A stretch of 7,027 nucleotides of DNA. Source: Tidjanibacter sp. Lineage in GTDB: Bacteria; Bacteroidota; Bacteroidia; Bacteroidales; Rikenellaceae. Shown in pieces: positions 1 to 6,221 of the stretch (within the stretch, counting starts at the first letter, position 1; each line of letters begins with the position of its first letter). The notes under the pieces were generated by a model that saw only the letters and a list, made by a program, of their open reading frames with translations, ran no database searches and had not been told where the DNA came from. The stretch lies in NCBI GenBank assembly GCA_017547065.1, contig JAFYRC010000178.1:1-7027 (forward strand), read 5' to 3'. Both the position numbers and the translations under genes were made by a program.

Positions 1-1
1 C

Positions 2-265
2 AAGGTTGACAGGCACACCAATGGTATCTCCAAGGGTGCTGCTCCCTTCCACAAGTTGTTGGACAAGACAATGATGGCCATCGACAATGTTGTTGTGGGC
101 CATGCAGTACCAGCCGTGAAGGTTGCCCTGCGTCGTCGTCGCCCCGAGAGAGATGCACGCCAGGAGCGAAACAGTGCCACCACCGGCAAAGCAGTCAAAA
201 CAACAAGCAAAGCAACCAAGAGCAAGGTTGTCAAGAGCAAGACCGCAAAAAGCAAAAAGGAGTAA
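2..265 (+). CDS. 3' end of an unidentified protein with a lysine-rich C-terminal tail (partial)
   Basis: An open frame enters from the left edge and runs 87 codons to TAA at 263-265; its start is outside the window. I do not recognise the family. The visible part begins with a mixed polar stretch (residues KVDRHTNG), passes through a hydrophobic segment (AIDNVVVGHAVPAVKVAL) that could be an amphipathic helix or a short membrane segment, then an arginine cluster (RRRR), and ends in about 25 residues dominated by Lys, Ser, Thr, Ala and Val with repeated K-S-K units. Such basic tails occur on membrane-associated and nucleic-acid-binding proteins, but neither role can be inferred here. That the frame is coding is supported by codon use like the neighbours' and by a strong intrinsic terminator 33 bases after the stop. 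It is probably transcribed separately from porX. Confidence 0.7.
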   Translation, partial: KVDRHTNGISKGAAPFHKLLDKTMMAIDNVVVGHAVPAVKVALRRRRPERDARQERNSATTGKAVKTTSKATKSKVVKSKTAKSKKE

Positions 266-297
266 GATCCACTCGGAGAGGATCCTATTGCAATACC

Positions 298-333
298 AAC
301 GAGGGGTGTGCTACGGCGCGCCCCTCGTTTTTT
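298..333 (+). terminator. Intrinsic terminator with a UACG tetraloop
   Basis: AACGAGGGG (298-306) pairs with CCCCTCGTT (321-329). The stem continues inward through 307-311 and 316-320 with two G-U pairs, giving about 14 pairs closed by C-G around the loop TACG (312-315), which is a UNCG-type stable tetraloop. A run of six T (328-333) follows directly. It terminates the gene ending at 265 and separates it from porX. Confidence 0.9.
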
Positions 334-380
334 ACTCCACTCCACCGAGAGCGTCCACAATAAAATGGAGCGAGTGTGCA

Positions 381-409
381 TTTATATTCATAGATAATCG
401 TTAATTTTG
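381..409 (+). promoter_or_regulatory. Putative porX promoter (Bacteroidota-type -7 box)
   Basis: TAATTTTG at 402-409 matches the Bacteroides -7 consensus TAnnTTTG exactly. The upstream element is weaker: TTTA at 381-384, 17 bases before the -7 box, only approximates the TTTG -33 element. The region follows the terminator and is the only AT-rich stretch before the gene. If used, transcription would begin within roughly 10 bases of the porX ATG at 420. Confidence 0.55.
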
Positions 410-419
410 CAGTAGATTT

Positions 420-1985
420 ATGAACAACAACGAAGTAAACATACTCTGGGTGGATGACGAGGTGGAGTTGCTCAAACCCCACATCCTCTTTTTGCAGAGC
501 AAGGGCTATGATGTAAAGACCTGCAACAACGGCTATGACGCCGTGGATATGGTACGTCAGGAGCCCTTCGACCTCATCATCCTCGACGAAATGATGCCCG
601 GCATGACCGGCCTCGAAACCCTCCCCCAAATCAAGGAGGCGAGGCCCTCTACACCCGTGATTATGGTTACCAAGAGCGAGGAGGAGAACATTATGGACAA
701 GGCTATCGGCTCCAAAATTGCCGACTACCTCATCAAGCCCATAAACCCCAACCAGGTGCTCCTCTCCATCAAGAAGAACATCCACCGCGAGAGGCTCGTA
801 ACGGAGCAGACCACGGCCGACTATCGTGCCGAGTTTGGTCGCATCAGCACCTCGCTGAGCTCGGCCCGCACCTTTGAGGATTGGTGTGCCATCTACCGTA
901 AGTTGGTGGGCTGGGAGATGGAGCTCACCGAGTCGTCCGACCGCAGCATTAAGGAGATTCTCCTGATGCAGAAAAACGAGGCAAGCGGCGAGTTTGGCAA
1001 GTTCATCAAGCGCAACTACCTCGACTGGGTGAATGTGCGCACCGACGAGCGCCCCACAATGTCGCACACCCTCTTCAAAAACAAGATTATACCCACCGTG
1101 GAGGAGCACCGTGGTAAGACCACTCTGCTGATGATTGACAACTTCCGCTATGACCAGTGGCGCACCATCTGGCCCATGCTCATATCCTCCTTCGACCTCC
1201 ACCGAGAGGAGTTCTATTGCAGCATTCTCCCCACCGCTACGCAGTATGCCCGCAATGCCATTTTTGCAGGCCTCATGCCCCTGGCTATCGACAAGCTAAT
1301 GCCCGACAAGTGGCTCAACGACAACGAGGAGGGAGGTAAGAATAAGTATGAGGAGGACTTCCTGCGCCGTCAGATTTCGCGTGCGGGCAAGGATTGGAAG
1401 GTGTCGTTCGACAAGCTCGTAAAACCCGAGGCCGGACGCAAGCTCGTGGAGAACTTTGGCCACGTCAGGGAGGCCGATTTTTCGGTCATTGTCTACAACT
1501 TCCTCGACATCCTCTCCCATGCGCGCACCGAGACAGAGATTATCCGTGAGTTGACCGAGGATGAAGCGGCCTTCCGTTCGCTCACCCGCTCGTGGTTTGA
1601 GCACTCGGAGCTCTACACAATGCTGAAAATGCTCGCCGAGGCGGGCCACACCGTCATCATCACCTCCGACCACGGCACCACCCGCGTGGATAACCCCATC
1701 AAGGTGGTTGGTGATAGGGAAACCTCGCCCAACCTGCGCTACAAGACGGGCCGTAACCTCAACTACAACCCCAAGGAGGTCTATGAGATTACTCGCCCCG
1801 CAGAGGCTCAGCTACCCCAGAGCAACCTCACCAGTAGCTACATTTTCGCCCTCGGTAGGGACTTCTTCTCCTACCCCAACAACGCCAACCAGTTCATTCG
1901 CTACTACCGCGATACTTTCCAACACGGTGGCATTTCGTTGGAAGAGATGTGTGTACCCTACATCGTGCTCCGCCCGAAGGATTGA
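420..1985 (+). CDS. porX: PorX-type response regulator with C-terminal PglZ/alkaline-phosphatase-like domain
   Basis: A 521-residue two-component response regulator. Residues 1-125 form a receiver domain: acidic pocket D12/D13, phospho-acceptor D56 (ILDEMMPG), switch T84 and conserved K106 (IKPINP). A helical linker (about 126-215) leads to a PglZ domain of the alkaline-phosphatase superfamily. Candidate metal or catalytic residues are D240 (LMIDNFRYDQW), T272 (PTATQYARN), D363 and H367 (NFLDILSHA), D417/H418 (TSDHG) and H502 (HGGISLEEM), so the metal site looks intact. In Porphyromonas and relatives PorX acts with the sensor kinase PorY, regulates type IX secretion genes, and is a zinc-dependent phosphodiesterase on oligonucleotides. 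The ATG at 420 is the only reasonable start, since the receiver begins at about residue 6. No sensor kinase is present in the window. tsaE follows after 42 bases. A BREX PglZ is unlikely because of the receiver domain and the absence of BREX genes. Confidence 0.93.
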   Translation: MNNNEVNILWVDDEVELLKPHILFLQSKGYDVKTCNNGYDAVDMVRQEPFDLIILDEMMPGMTGLETLPQIKEARPSTPVIMVTKSEEENIMDKAIGSKIADYLIKPINPNQVLLSIKKNIHRERLVTEQTTADYRAEFGRISTSLSSARTFEDWCAIYRKLVGWEMELTESSDRSIKEILLMQKNEASGEFGKFIKRNYLDWVNVRTDERPTMSHTLFKNKIIPTVEEHRGKTTLLMIDNFRYDQWRTIWPMLISSFDLHREEFYCSILPTATQYARNAIFAGLMPLAIDKLMPDKWLNDNEEGGKNKYEEDFLRRQISRAGKDWKVSFDKLVKPEAGRKLVENFGHVREADFSVIVYNFLDILSHARTETEIIRELTEDEAAFRSLTRSWFEHSELYTMLKMLAEAGHTVIITSDHGTTRVDNPIKVVGDRETSPNLRYKTGRNLNYNPKEVYEITRPAEAQLPQSNLTSSYIFALGRDFFSYPNNANQFIRYYRDTFQHGGISLEEMCVPYIVLRPKD

Positions 1986-2027
1986 GTGGACACACCACAA
2001 CAAAGCAACAATGATTAAACACACTAT

Positions 2028-2444
2028 ATGAAAGAGATTAACGTCAACGGCTTGGGCGATCTGCCCGATGCAGCCGAACAGATTTTGGAGGCCCTCGATG
2101 GTCGCAACGTGGTGGCCCTCTACGGCCCTATGGGTGCCGGTAAAACCACCCTCGTGAGGGAGATTTGCGTCCAGCTGGGTAGCGAGGACACCGTAACAAG
2201 CCCCACCTTTGCCCTCATCAACCGCTACGACACCGACAAGGGTGATGCCATTTTCCACTTCGACTTCTACCGCATCGAACGCCCCGAGGAGGCCTTCGAT
2301 ATGGGCTACGAGGAGTACTTCTATTCGGATGGTTTGTGCCTTGTGGAGTGGCCCGAGAAGGTGGAGGAGTTGTTGCCCGACGATGTAATGAAGGTAACAA
2401 TCACCCCCACCAGCAACACCCGCCGAGTTATCACCATCGACTAA
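2028..2444 (+). CDS. tsaE: tRNA threonylcarbamoyladenosine biosynthesis ATPase TsaE
   Basis: 138 residues, normal for TsaE (YjeE), the cytoplasmic ATPase that works with TsaB and TsaD to make t6A at position 37 of ANN-decoding tRNAs. Visible motifs: Walker A GPMGAGKTT (residues 33-41), the switch-like SPTF (58-61), the HFDFYRI motif with acidic D79, and the C-terminal LVEWPEK motif with E107/W108, all family hallmarks. The ATG at 2028 puts the first beta strand a normal distance before the P-loop. It lies 42 bases after porX on the same strand, with no terminator between, so co-transcription is likely. The HAD gene follows after 42 bases. No tsaB or tsaD is in the window. The identification rests on several independent motifs. 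Confidence 0.95.
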   Translation: MKEINVNGLGDLPDAAEQILEALDGRNVVALYGPMGAGKTTLVREICVQLGSEDTVTSPTFALINRYDTDKGDAIFHFDFYRIERPEEAFDMGYEEYFYSDGLCLVEWPEKVEELLPDDVMKVTITPTSNTRRVITID

Positions 2445-2486
2445 CGGCCCACACGCGCCCTTTATTATATAAATAGGTAGAAGGCC

Positions 2487-3083
2487 ATGATTAGGAATGT
2501 GATTTTCGACATCGGAGGAGTGGTGCTTGGACGTGATTTTTCGCGCCTGGCCGAGCTGTTGGGCGACACCTTTTCGTTCATTGCAGGCAACGATTTCCCT
2601 GCCTACTGGAGCGAGTTCGACCGTGGCACCTATACCCGTGAGGAGGTTGCCTCAATGTTGGCCTCCGACAAAGGATGCAGCATTGAGGAGGCACAGGAGC
2701 GCATTCAGGCCCTCTTGGACCTCCTGCAACCCGTGAGCGAAACAGTGGAACTGATTGCCGAGCTCAAAGGCGAGGGTGTAAAGACCTATGTATTGTCGAA
2801 CATGTCGAGGGAGTTCTACGAGCACATCAGCACGACCTTCGACGTGTTCGAGCACTTTGATGGAGCTGTGGTGTCGTGCTACGAGCGCATAAACAAGCCC
2901 GACGAGGGTATCTACACCTGTCTGTTGGAACGCTATGGATTGGAGCCGAGCGAAACCCTCTTTGTGGACGATAAGGCCATCAACACCGCTGCCGCTGCCG
3001 AGTTGGGACTCCACACCGTCACCTTCGACGAGCAGGGCGTGGAGAACATTAGGGCTCTCCTGGCCCGCCACAATCAGGCATAA
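2487..3083 (+). CDS. HAD-family phosphatase (YihX-like, subfamily IA)
   Basis: 198 residues, a typical length for small HAD phosphatases with a helical cap. Motif I is FDIGGVV with nucleophile D8; the position two residues on is G10, not Asp, as in the YihX-like branch (FDLGNV in E. coli YihX, a sugar-phosphate phosphatase). Motif II is LSN with S104, motif III is NKP with K137, and motif IV is FVDDKAIN with D161/D162. The helical cap spans about residues 17-85. A soluble cytoplasmic phosphatase of a sugar phosphate or other small phosphoester is inferred; the substrate cannot be read from sequence. The gene sits 42 bases after tsaE, preceded by an AT-rich stretch (2461-2475) that could hold a weak internal promoter, although I see no clear TAnnTTTG box. 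AAGG at 2481-2484 is too close to the ATG to be a standard ribosome binding site. Confidence 0.88.
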   Translation: MIRNVIFDIGGVVLGRDFSRLAELLGDTFSFIAGNDFPAYWSEFDRGTYTREEVASMLASDKGCSIEEAQERIQALLDLLQPVSETVELIAELKGEGVKTYVLSNMSREFYEHISTTFDVFEHFDGAVVSCYERINKPDEGIYTCLLERYGLEPSETLFVDDKAINTAAAAELGLHTVTFDEQGVENIRALLARHNQA

Positions 3084-3102
3084 GCGGTCGTAACAAACGG
3101 AC

Positions 3103-3142
3103 AAAAACAAGTACGGGTAGCAACCAATGTTGCTACCCGTAC
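3103..3142. terminator. Bidirectional terminator between convergent HAD phosphatase and recN genes
   Basis: A perfect 14-bp stem, 3111-3124 pairing with 3129-3142, encloses the loop CAAT. Read on the minus strand, the stem is followed by TTGTTTTT (complement of 3103-3110), a good U-tract for ending recN transcripts. On the plus strand it is followed by ATATTTAA, a weaker tract for ending the porX-tsaE-HAD unit. It lies between the two convergent stop codons at 3083 and 3166. Confidence 0.88.
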
Positions 3143-3165
3143 ATATTTAATCCCATTCGGTATTT

Positions 3166-4815
3166 TTAGTTCTCAATCAGGCCACGAGCCAGCTCCATTG
3201 CCGCCTCCGTAACCTCGTCGCCACTGAGCATCTTGGCAACCTCCCTCACACGCTCCTCGGCGGTGAGCAGCTGGAGGTGAGTCCTACCATCGGCAGCGTC
3301 CTTGAACACCCTGAAATGGGTGTCGCCCTTCGATGCAACCTGCGGGAGATGGGTGATATTGACCACCTGACGGCCCTCCGATAGTTCGGCAATAATACGG
3401 CCCGTAACATCGGCAATGCGGCCCGAAATACCCGTATCAATCTCATCGAAAATCACCGTGGGCATATTCGCCTTGTCGGCCACAAGGGCCTTCAAGCAGA
3501 GCATAACCCTCGAAATCTCACCACCCGAAGCAACCTTCTCAAGCGGTTGGGGCGAGAACTTGGGCGACGAACTGAACAAGAAGTCCACCGTGTCGGCACC
3601 GCTCGCCGTGAGCCCCTCGGCCACGCCAACGCTACCCACAAAAGTGGAGTGTTCCATACCCAACCTCGCCAACATAGCCTCGGTCTGACCGGCCAGACTC
3701 TCGGCCGCCTTGCGCCTCGAAGCAGTCAGCTTCGCCGCACACTTCACAGCCTCCTCCTTGCGCCTTGCAACCTCACCCTCCAAGCGGTTCAACTCAGCAT
3801 CGGCGTCCACAATGATGCCCAACTTCGAGCCATACTCCTGTTCAAGAGCAATGAGCTCCTCAACCGTCTGCACACCGTGCTTACGCATCAGGGTGTAGAT
3901 TGCGTCCAAGCGGTCGTTAATCTCCTCGGCCCTGTGAGGATTGTTCTCCACCGAGCCGGCCTCCTCGCCCACCTGGGCTGCAATATCTTTCAGCTCCACC
4001 AGCGCACCCCTCACCCTCTCGGCAATCTCACCCGCAGGGGCATAGACGTCGCTGATCTTCGCAAAGCCACTTTCAATCTGTCGGAGCCTTGCCAGCACAC
4101 CATTCTCGTCCTCGTCGAGTAATGCCACCGAGCCACCAAGTGTTTCGGCAATGCGCTCCACGTTGTCGAGCATTCTGCTCTCCGACTCCAACTCCTCCAA
4201 CTCGCCCGCGCGCAGTTTGAGCGCCGCAAGCTGGCCATACTGGAACTCAATATACTCCTTATCTCGCAGGTTGGCCTCCGCCGTCTGCCTCAACTCGGCA
4301 AGCTCCTTCTCGGCCCTGCGCCAAGCGGCATACCTCGATTGGTAGTCGCTACGCAATGCGCCATTCTCGGCCACAGCGTCCACAATCTGCATCCTGAAGC
4401 CCTCACCCGCAATCATCAGCGAGTGGTGCTGGGAGTGGATATCAATGAGCCTTGTGCCCAACTCTTTGAGCACGGTGAGCTGCACGGGCAGGTCGTTAAC
4501 ATAGGCCCTCGACTTACCCGCAGGGGTAATCACCCTGCGAATGGTTGTGGTGGCCGCCCAGTCGAGTTCGTTCTCCTCGAAGAACTCCTCCAAGCCGTAG
4601 GCCTCCACGTCAAACTCCGCCTCAACCACGCAGTTGCGTCCACTCTCTTTGAGGGTGGCGATGTCCGCCCTGTTGCCCAACACCAAGCCGAGAGCACCCA
4701 GCAGGATACTCTTACCCGCACCCGTTTCGCCCGTGATAATATTCAAGCGGGGGCTCAATGTCATATCGAGCCTCTCAATGAGTGCATAGTTTTCAACTGT
4801 CAGGTGTCGAAGCAT
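3166..4815 (-). CDS. recN: DNA repair protein RecN
   Basis: 549 residues from the ATG at 4815, normal for RecN (about 550). RecN is an SMC-like ATPase that acts on double-strand breaks during recombinational repair. Seen: N-terminal half-ATPase starting MLRHLTVENYALI, with Walker A GETGAGKS (29-36) and the IDIHSQHH motif near residue 130; a long Glu/Lys/Arg/Ala-rich coiled-coil region (about 145-390) interrupted by the RecN-typical EEINDRLDAIYTLMRKHG segment; and a C-terminal half with signature SGGE (430-433), Walker B D457/E458 (VIFDEIDTGISG) and H-loop H489 (ITHLPQVA). A TTG 18 bases further upstream is also in frame, but the ATG matches the usual RecN start. It is the last gene of the bamD-rpoZ-recN run and ends just before a shared terminator. 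I saw no LexA-type operator. Confidence 0.96.
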   Translation of the reverse strand: MLRHLTVENYALIERLDMTLSPRLNIITGETGAGKSILLGALGLVLGNRADIATLKESGRNCVVEAEFDVEAYGLEEFFEENELDWAATTTIRRVITPAGKSRAYVNDLPVQLTVLKELGTRLIDIHSQHHSLMIAGEGFRMQIVDAVAENGALRSDYQSRYAAWRRAEKELAELRQTAEANLRDKEYIEFQYGQLAALKLRAGELEELESESRMLDNVERIAETLGGSVALLDEDENGVLARLRQIESGFAKISDVYAPAGEIAERVRGALVELKDIAAQVGEEAGSVENNPHRAEEINDRLDAIYTLMRKHGVQTVEELIALEQEYGSKLGIIVDADAELNRLEGEVARRKEEAVKCAAKLTASRRKAAESLAGQTEAMLARLGMEHSTFVGSVGVAEGLTASGADTVDFLFSSSPKFSPQPLEKVASGGEISRVMLCLKALVADKANMPTVIFDEIDTGISGRIADVTGRIIAELSEGRQVVNITHLPQVASKGDTHFRVFKDAADGRTHLQLLTAEERVREVAKMLSGDEVTEAAMELARGLIEN

Positions 4816-4831
4816 TGCGAGTGGAGTTTTC

Positions 4832-4875
4832 AAAAACTATCGAGGGCATTAAAGGCATTAGTGCCCTTAACGCCC
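4832..4875 (-). terminator. Long hairpin between rpoZ and recN: terminator or attenuator candidate
   Basis: On the minus strand, 4875 to 4844 forms a 32-base stem-loop: 14 continuous pairs, two of them G-U, around loop CTAA. A run of five T (complement of 4832-4836) lies 7 bases beyond the stem, further than in a textbook terminator. It sits in the 110-base gap between the rpoZ stop and recN, with the recN ATG 28 bases after the hairpin. It could partially terminate rpoZ transcripts, protect the rpoZ mRNA 3' end, or limit recN expression. Confidence 0.5.
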
Positions 4876-4925
4876 CCAATAAAACTGTTCTTTCTTTTAG
4901 CTATTCTACGCTTGTAGCCTTCGGC

Positions 4926-5237
4926 CTACTGCTTCTCCTCGAAGTAAACCTCGCCATCGAGGAACTCCTCGGTTGCGATGAGCACGGGCTTGGGAATACG
5001 CTCGTAGTACTTCGAGATCTCGATCTGCTCGCGGTTCTCGAAAGTCTCCTCCAACGAGTCGGTAGTGGTCGAGAAGTCAGCCAACTTACGGTTGAGCTCC
5101 TGTTTGAGCTCGGTTGAAATCTGGTTGGCACGTTTAGCAATGATAGTAACCGACTCATAGAGGTTGCCGGTAGGGCCATCGATGTCGGTGAGTTTGCGTG
5201 TTACCGTGTTGTTAGGTACGTTCCTTTTAATCTCCAT
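4926..5237 (-). CDS. rpoZ: RNA polymerase omega subunit (Bacteroidota Rpb6-like)
   Basis: 103 residues matching the Bacteroidota omega/Rpb6 protein (RNA_pol_Rpb6 family), a small core-polymerase subunit that helps beta-prime fold and stay assembled. Recognisable parts are the N-terminal NNTVTRKL, the conserved GNLYESVTIIAKRANQIS helix region (residues 24-41), the ELKQELNRKL segment, and the C-terminal NREQIEISKYYERIPKP followed by a LIATEEFLDGEVYF tail, as in Bacteroides homologues. It is slightly longer and more acidic at the C-terminus than E. coli omega. The ATG at 5237 is 11 bases after the bamD stop; this spacer is purine-rich (GAGAAAAAAG) but not a true Shine-Dalgarno sequence. The tight spacing indicates co-transcription and perhaps translational coupling with bamD. 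recN follows after a 110-base gap holding a strong hairpin. Confidence 0.93.
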   Translation of the reverse strand: MEIKRNVPNNTVTRKLTDIDGPTGNLYESVTIIAKRANQISTELKQELNRKLADFSTTTDSLEETFENREQIEISKYYERIPKPVLIATEEFLDGEVYFEEKQ

Positions 5238-5248
5238 ACTTTTTTCTC

Positions 5249-6127
5249 TTATTGCATATTTGTATTTGTTAGCTTGCTCTCGCCCACCACATCGGCGCCA
5301 TCACTCTCAATCTCGCCTGCATTGTGCTTTGCAAGGAAATTCTTGCAAGCTCGGTGCATACGCTCGGCAGCCCTCTTATGTTTGGTGTCGGGGAACTCCG
5401 AGATGAGGTTGTAATATGCATCCATCGCATCGAGGTAGCGGTCCACCTGCAACGACGCCACCGAGTTGGTTGCCAACTCAAAGCACGAGTCGAGGGTCAG
5501 GTAGAGAATCTCCTCACGGTGGGGGGTATTGGGATAGTCGGACAAGGCATTGCGCAGGGCAATGATTGCCGACTTGTATTTGCGGGTTTTGTAGTAGGTG
5601 CGGGCGTTGATGAACGACTTGTCGTAGAGTTTGTTCTGCAACTCCTCAATCCTCATCTCACACACACCCTTCTTGGCAGTCTCGGGGTAACGCTCCATGT
5701 ACTCGGAGATGGAGTTGATTGCCTGGAAGGTGGTTGTCTGATCCCTCGAAGGAGCGGGCGAAGCGAAGTAGAAACCCATGGCATACATATACTCCACATC
5801 CTCCAACAGCGGACTACGACCATAGGTGCGCCTATACTCGTCGAAAATCTGCGAGCTGGTGGCAAAATCACCCTGCTTGTAGAAACAGCAACCGGTGTAG
5901 TACATAATCGTATCGGCCCTCAACGTTGCACTGTATCGAGGAGAGATTTCCTCAAAGAGCTGCAACGCACGGTCAAACTGCCCCTGGTTGTAGTAATCAA
6001 TGGCAGCGTGGAACATCTGGTCGGAGTCGTTGGCTTTGAGGAGTTTGTTGTAGGAGCTACAACCCACTGCGCCCACCAACAGCGCCAGAACCAATACTTT
6101 TATTGCAAAAATTCTCTTCATAAACAT
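5249..6127 (-). CDS. bamD: Outer membrane protein assembly factor BamD (lipoprotein)
   Basis: 292 residues. BamD is a periplasm-facing lipoprotein of the outer-membrane beta-barrel assembly (BAM) complex, partnering BamA. Seen: a lipoprotein signal peptide with basic KR at residues 4-5, a hydrophobic core (6-21) and a lipobox-like AVGC ending at C23 (Ala rather than Leu at -3, an acceptable variant), then SSYNKLLKAND, typical of Bacteroidota BamD. TPR-like helices follow: AIDYYNQGQFDRALQLFEEI, YYTGCCFYKQGDFATSSQIFDEY, INSISEYMERYP and ARTYYKTRKYKSAIIALRNAL with YP/FP-containing turns. Two ATGs are in frame, at 6127 and 6121. The first keeps a closer purine-rich AAAGGG upstream; the second gives the commoner MKRI start, so the start is uncertain by two residues. 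It heads the bamD-rpoZ-recN run and has a good promoter match about 50 bases upstream. Confidence 0.94.
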   Translation of the reverse strand: MFMKRIFAIKVLVLALLVGAVGCSSYNKLLKANDSDQMFHAAIDYYNQGQFDRALQLFEEISPRYSATLRADTIMYYTGCCFYKQGDFATSSQIFDEYRRTYGRSPLLEDVEYMYAMGFYFASPAPSRDQTTTFQAINSISEYMERYPETAKKGVCEMRIEELQNKLYDKSFINARTYYKTRKYKSAIIALRNALSDYPNTPHREEILYLTLDSCFELATNSVASLQVDRYLDAMDAYYNLISEFPDTKHKRAAERMHRACKNFLAKHNAGEIESDGADVVGESKLTNTNMQ

Positions 6128-6149
6128 TTAATCCCTTTTTCGGCACACC

Positions 6150-6162
6150 TGCCCAAAGGGCA
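6150..6162. other. Small palindrome in the bamD 5' leader
   Basis: TGCCC-AAA-GGGCA forms a 5-bp stem with a 3-base loop, between the predicted transcription start and the bamD start codon. It could fold in the leader RNA or be chance; only the symmetry supports it. Confidence 0.25.
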
Positions 6163-6173
6163 CATTTAGCGTG

Positions 6174-6203
6174 CAAAGTTATACATTTTTAACGACTCCC
6201 AAA
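6174..6203 (-). promoter_or_regulatory. bamD promoter (Bacteroidota -33/-7 type)
   Basis: On the minus strand TTTG (complement of 6200-6203) is followed after 18 bases by TAACTTTG (complement of 6174-6181). Both boxes match the Bacteroides primary-sigma consensus TTTG ... TAnnTTTG with close to normal spacing. A-rich DNA lies just upstream (6201-6220). Transcription would start near 6168-6170, leaving a leader of about 40 bases before bamD. Confidence 0.75.
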
Positions 6204-6221
6204 AAAATATATTACATTTTC

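Noticed and set aside
266..284. Short inverted repeat GATCC/GGATC just after the first stop codon
   Set aside because: The stem has only 5 pairs around a 9-base loop, and the strong terminator immediately downstream already explains the region.
285..1202. 305-codon open frame antisense to the first half of porX
   Set aside because: It lies opposite the well-supported receiver/PglZ frame, has no recognisable motifs, and runs through the terminator region at its 3' end. It is explained by the codon bias of porX.
420..1985. PglZ domain as evidence for a BREX phage-defence system
   Set aside because: The N-terminal receiver and the 521-residue length match PorX. No brxC, pglX, brxL or other BREX gene is nearby, and the neighbours are housekeeping genes.
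3547..4122. 191-codon plus-strand frame inside recN
   Set aside because: It is antisense to the recN coiled-coil region, which is confirmed by motifs on both sides, and has no independent evidence.
4815..4833. Upstream TTG as the recN start
   Set aside because: The extra six residues are not typical of RecN, and the ATG at 4815 gives the usual MLxxLxxxNYALI start.
4339..4917. 192-codon plus-strand frame covering the recN N-terminus and the rpoZ-recN gap
   Set aside because: It is antisense to the recN Walker A region and has no homology I recognise. The gap is better explained by the minus-strand hairpin.
5324..6169. 281-codon open frame antisense to nearly all of bamD
   Set aside because: It is rich in Val, Gly, Leu and His as expected from reverse-reading a GC-biased gene, has no motif or start signal, and bamD is certain on the other strand.
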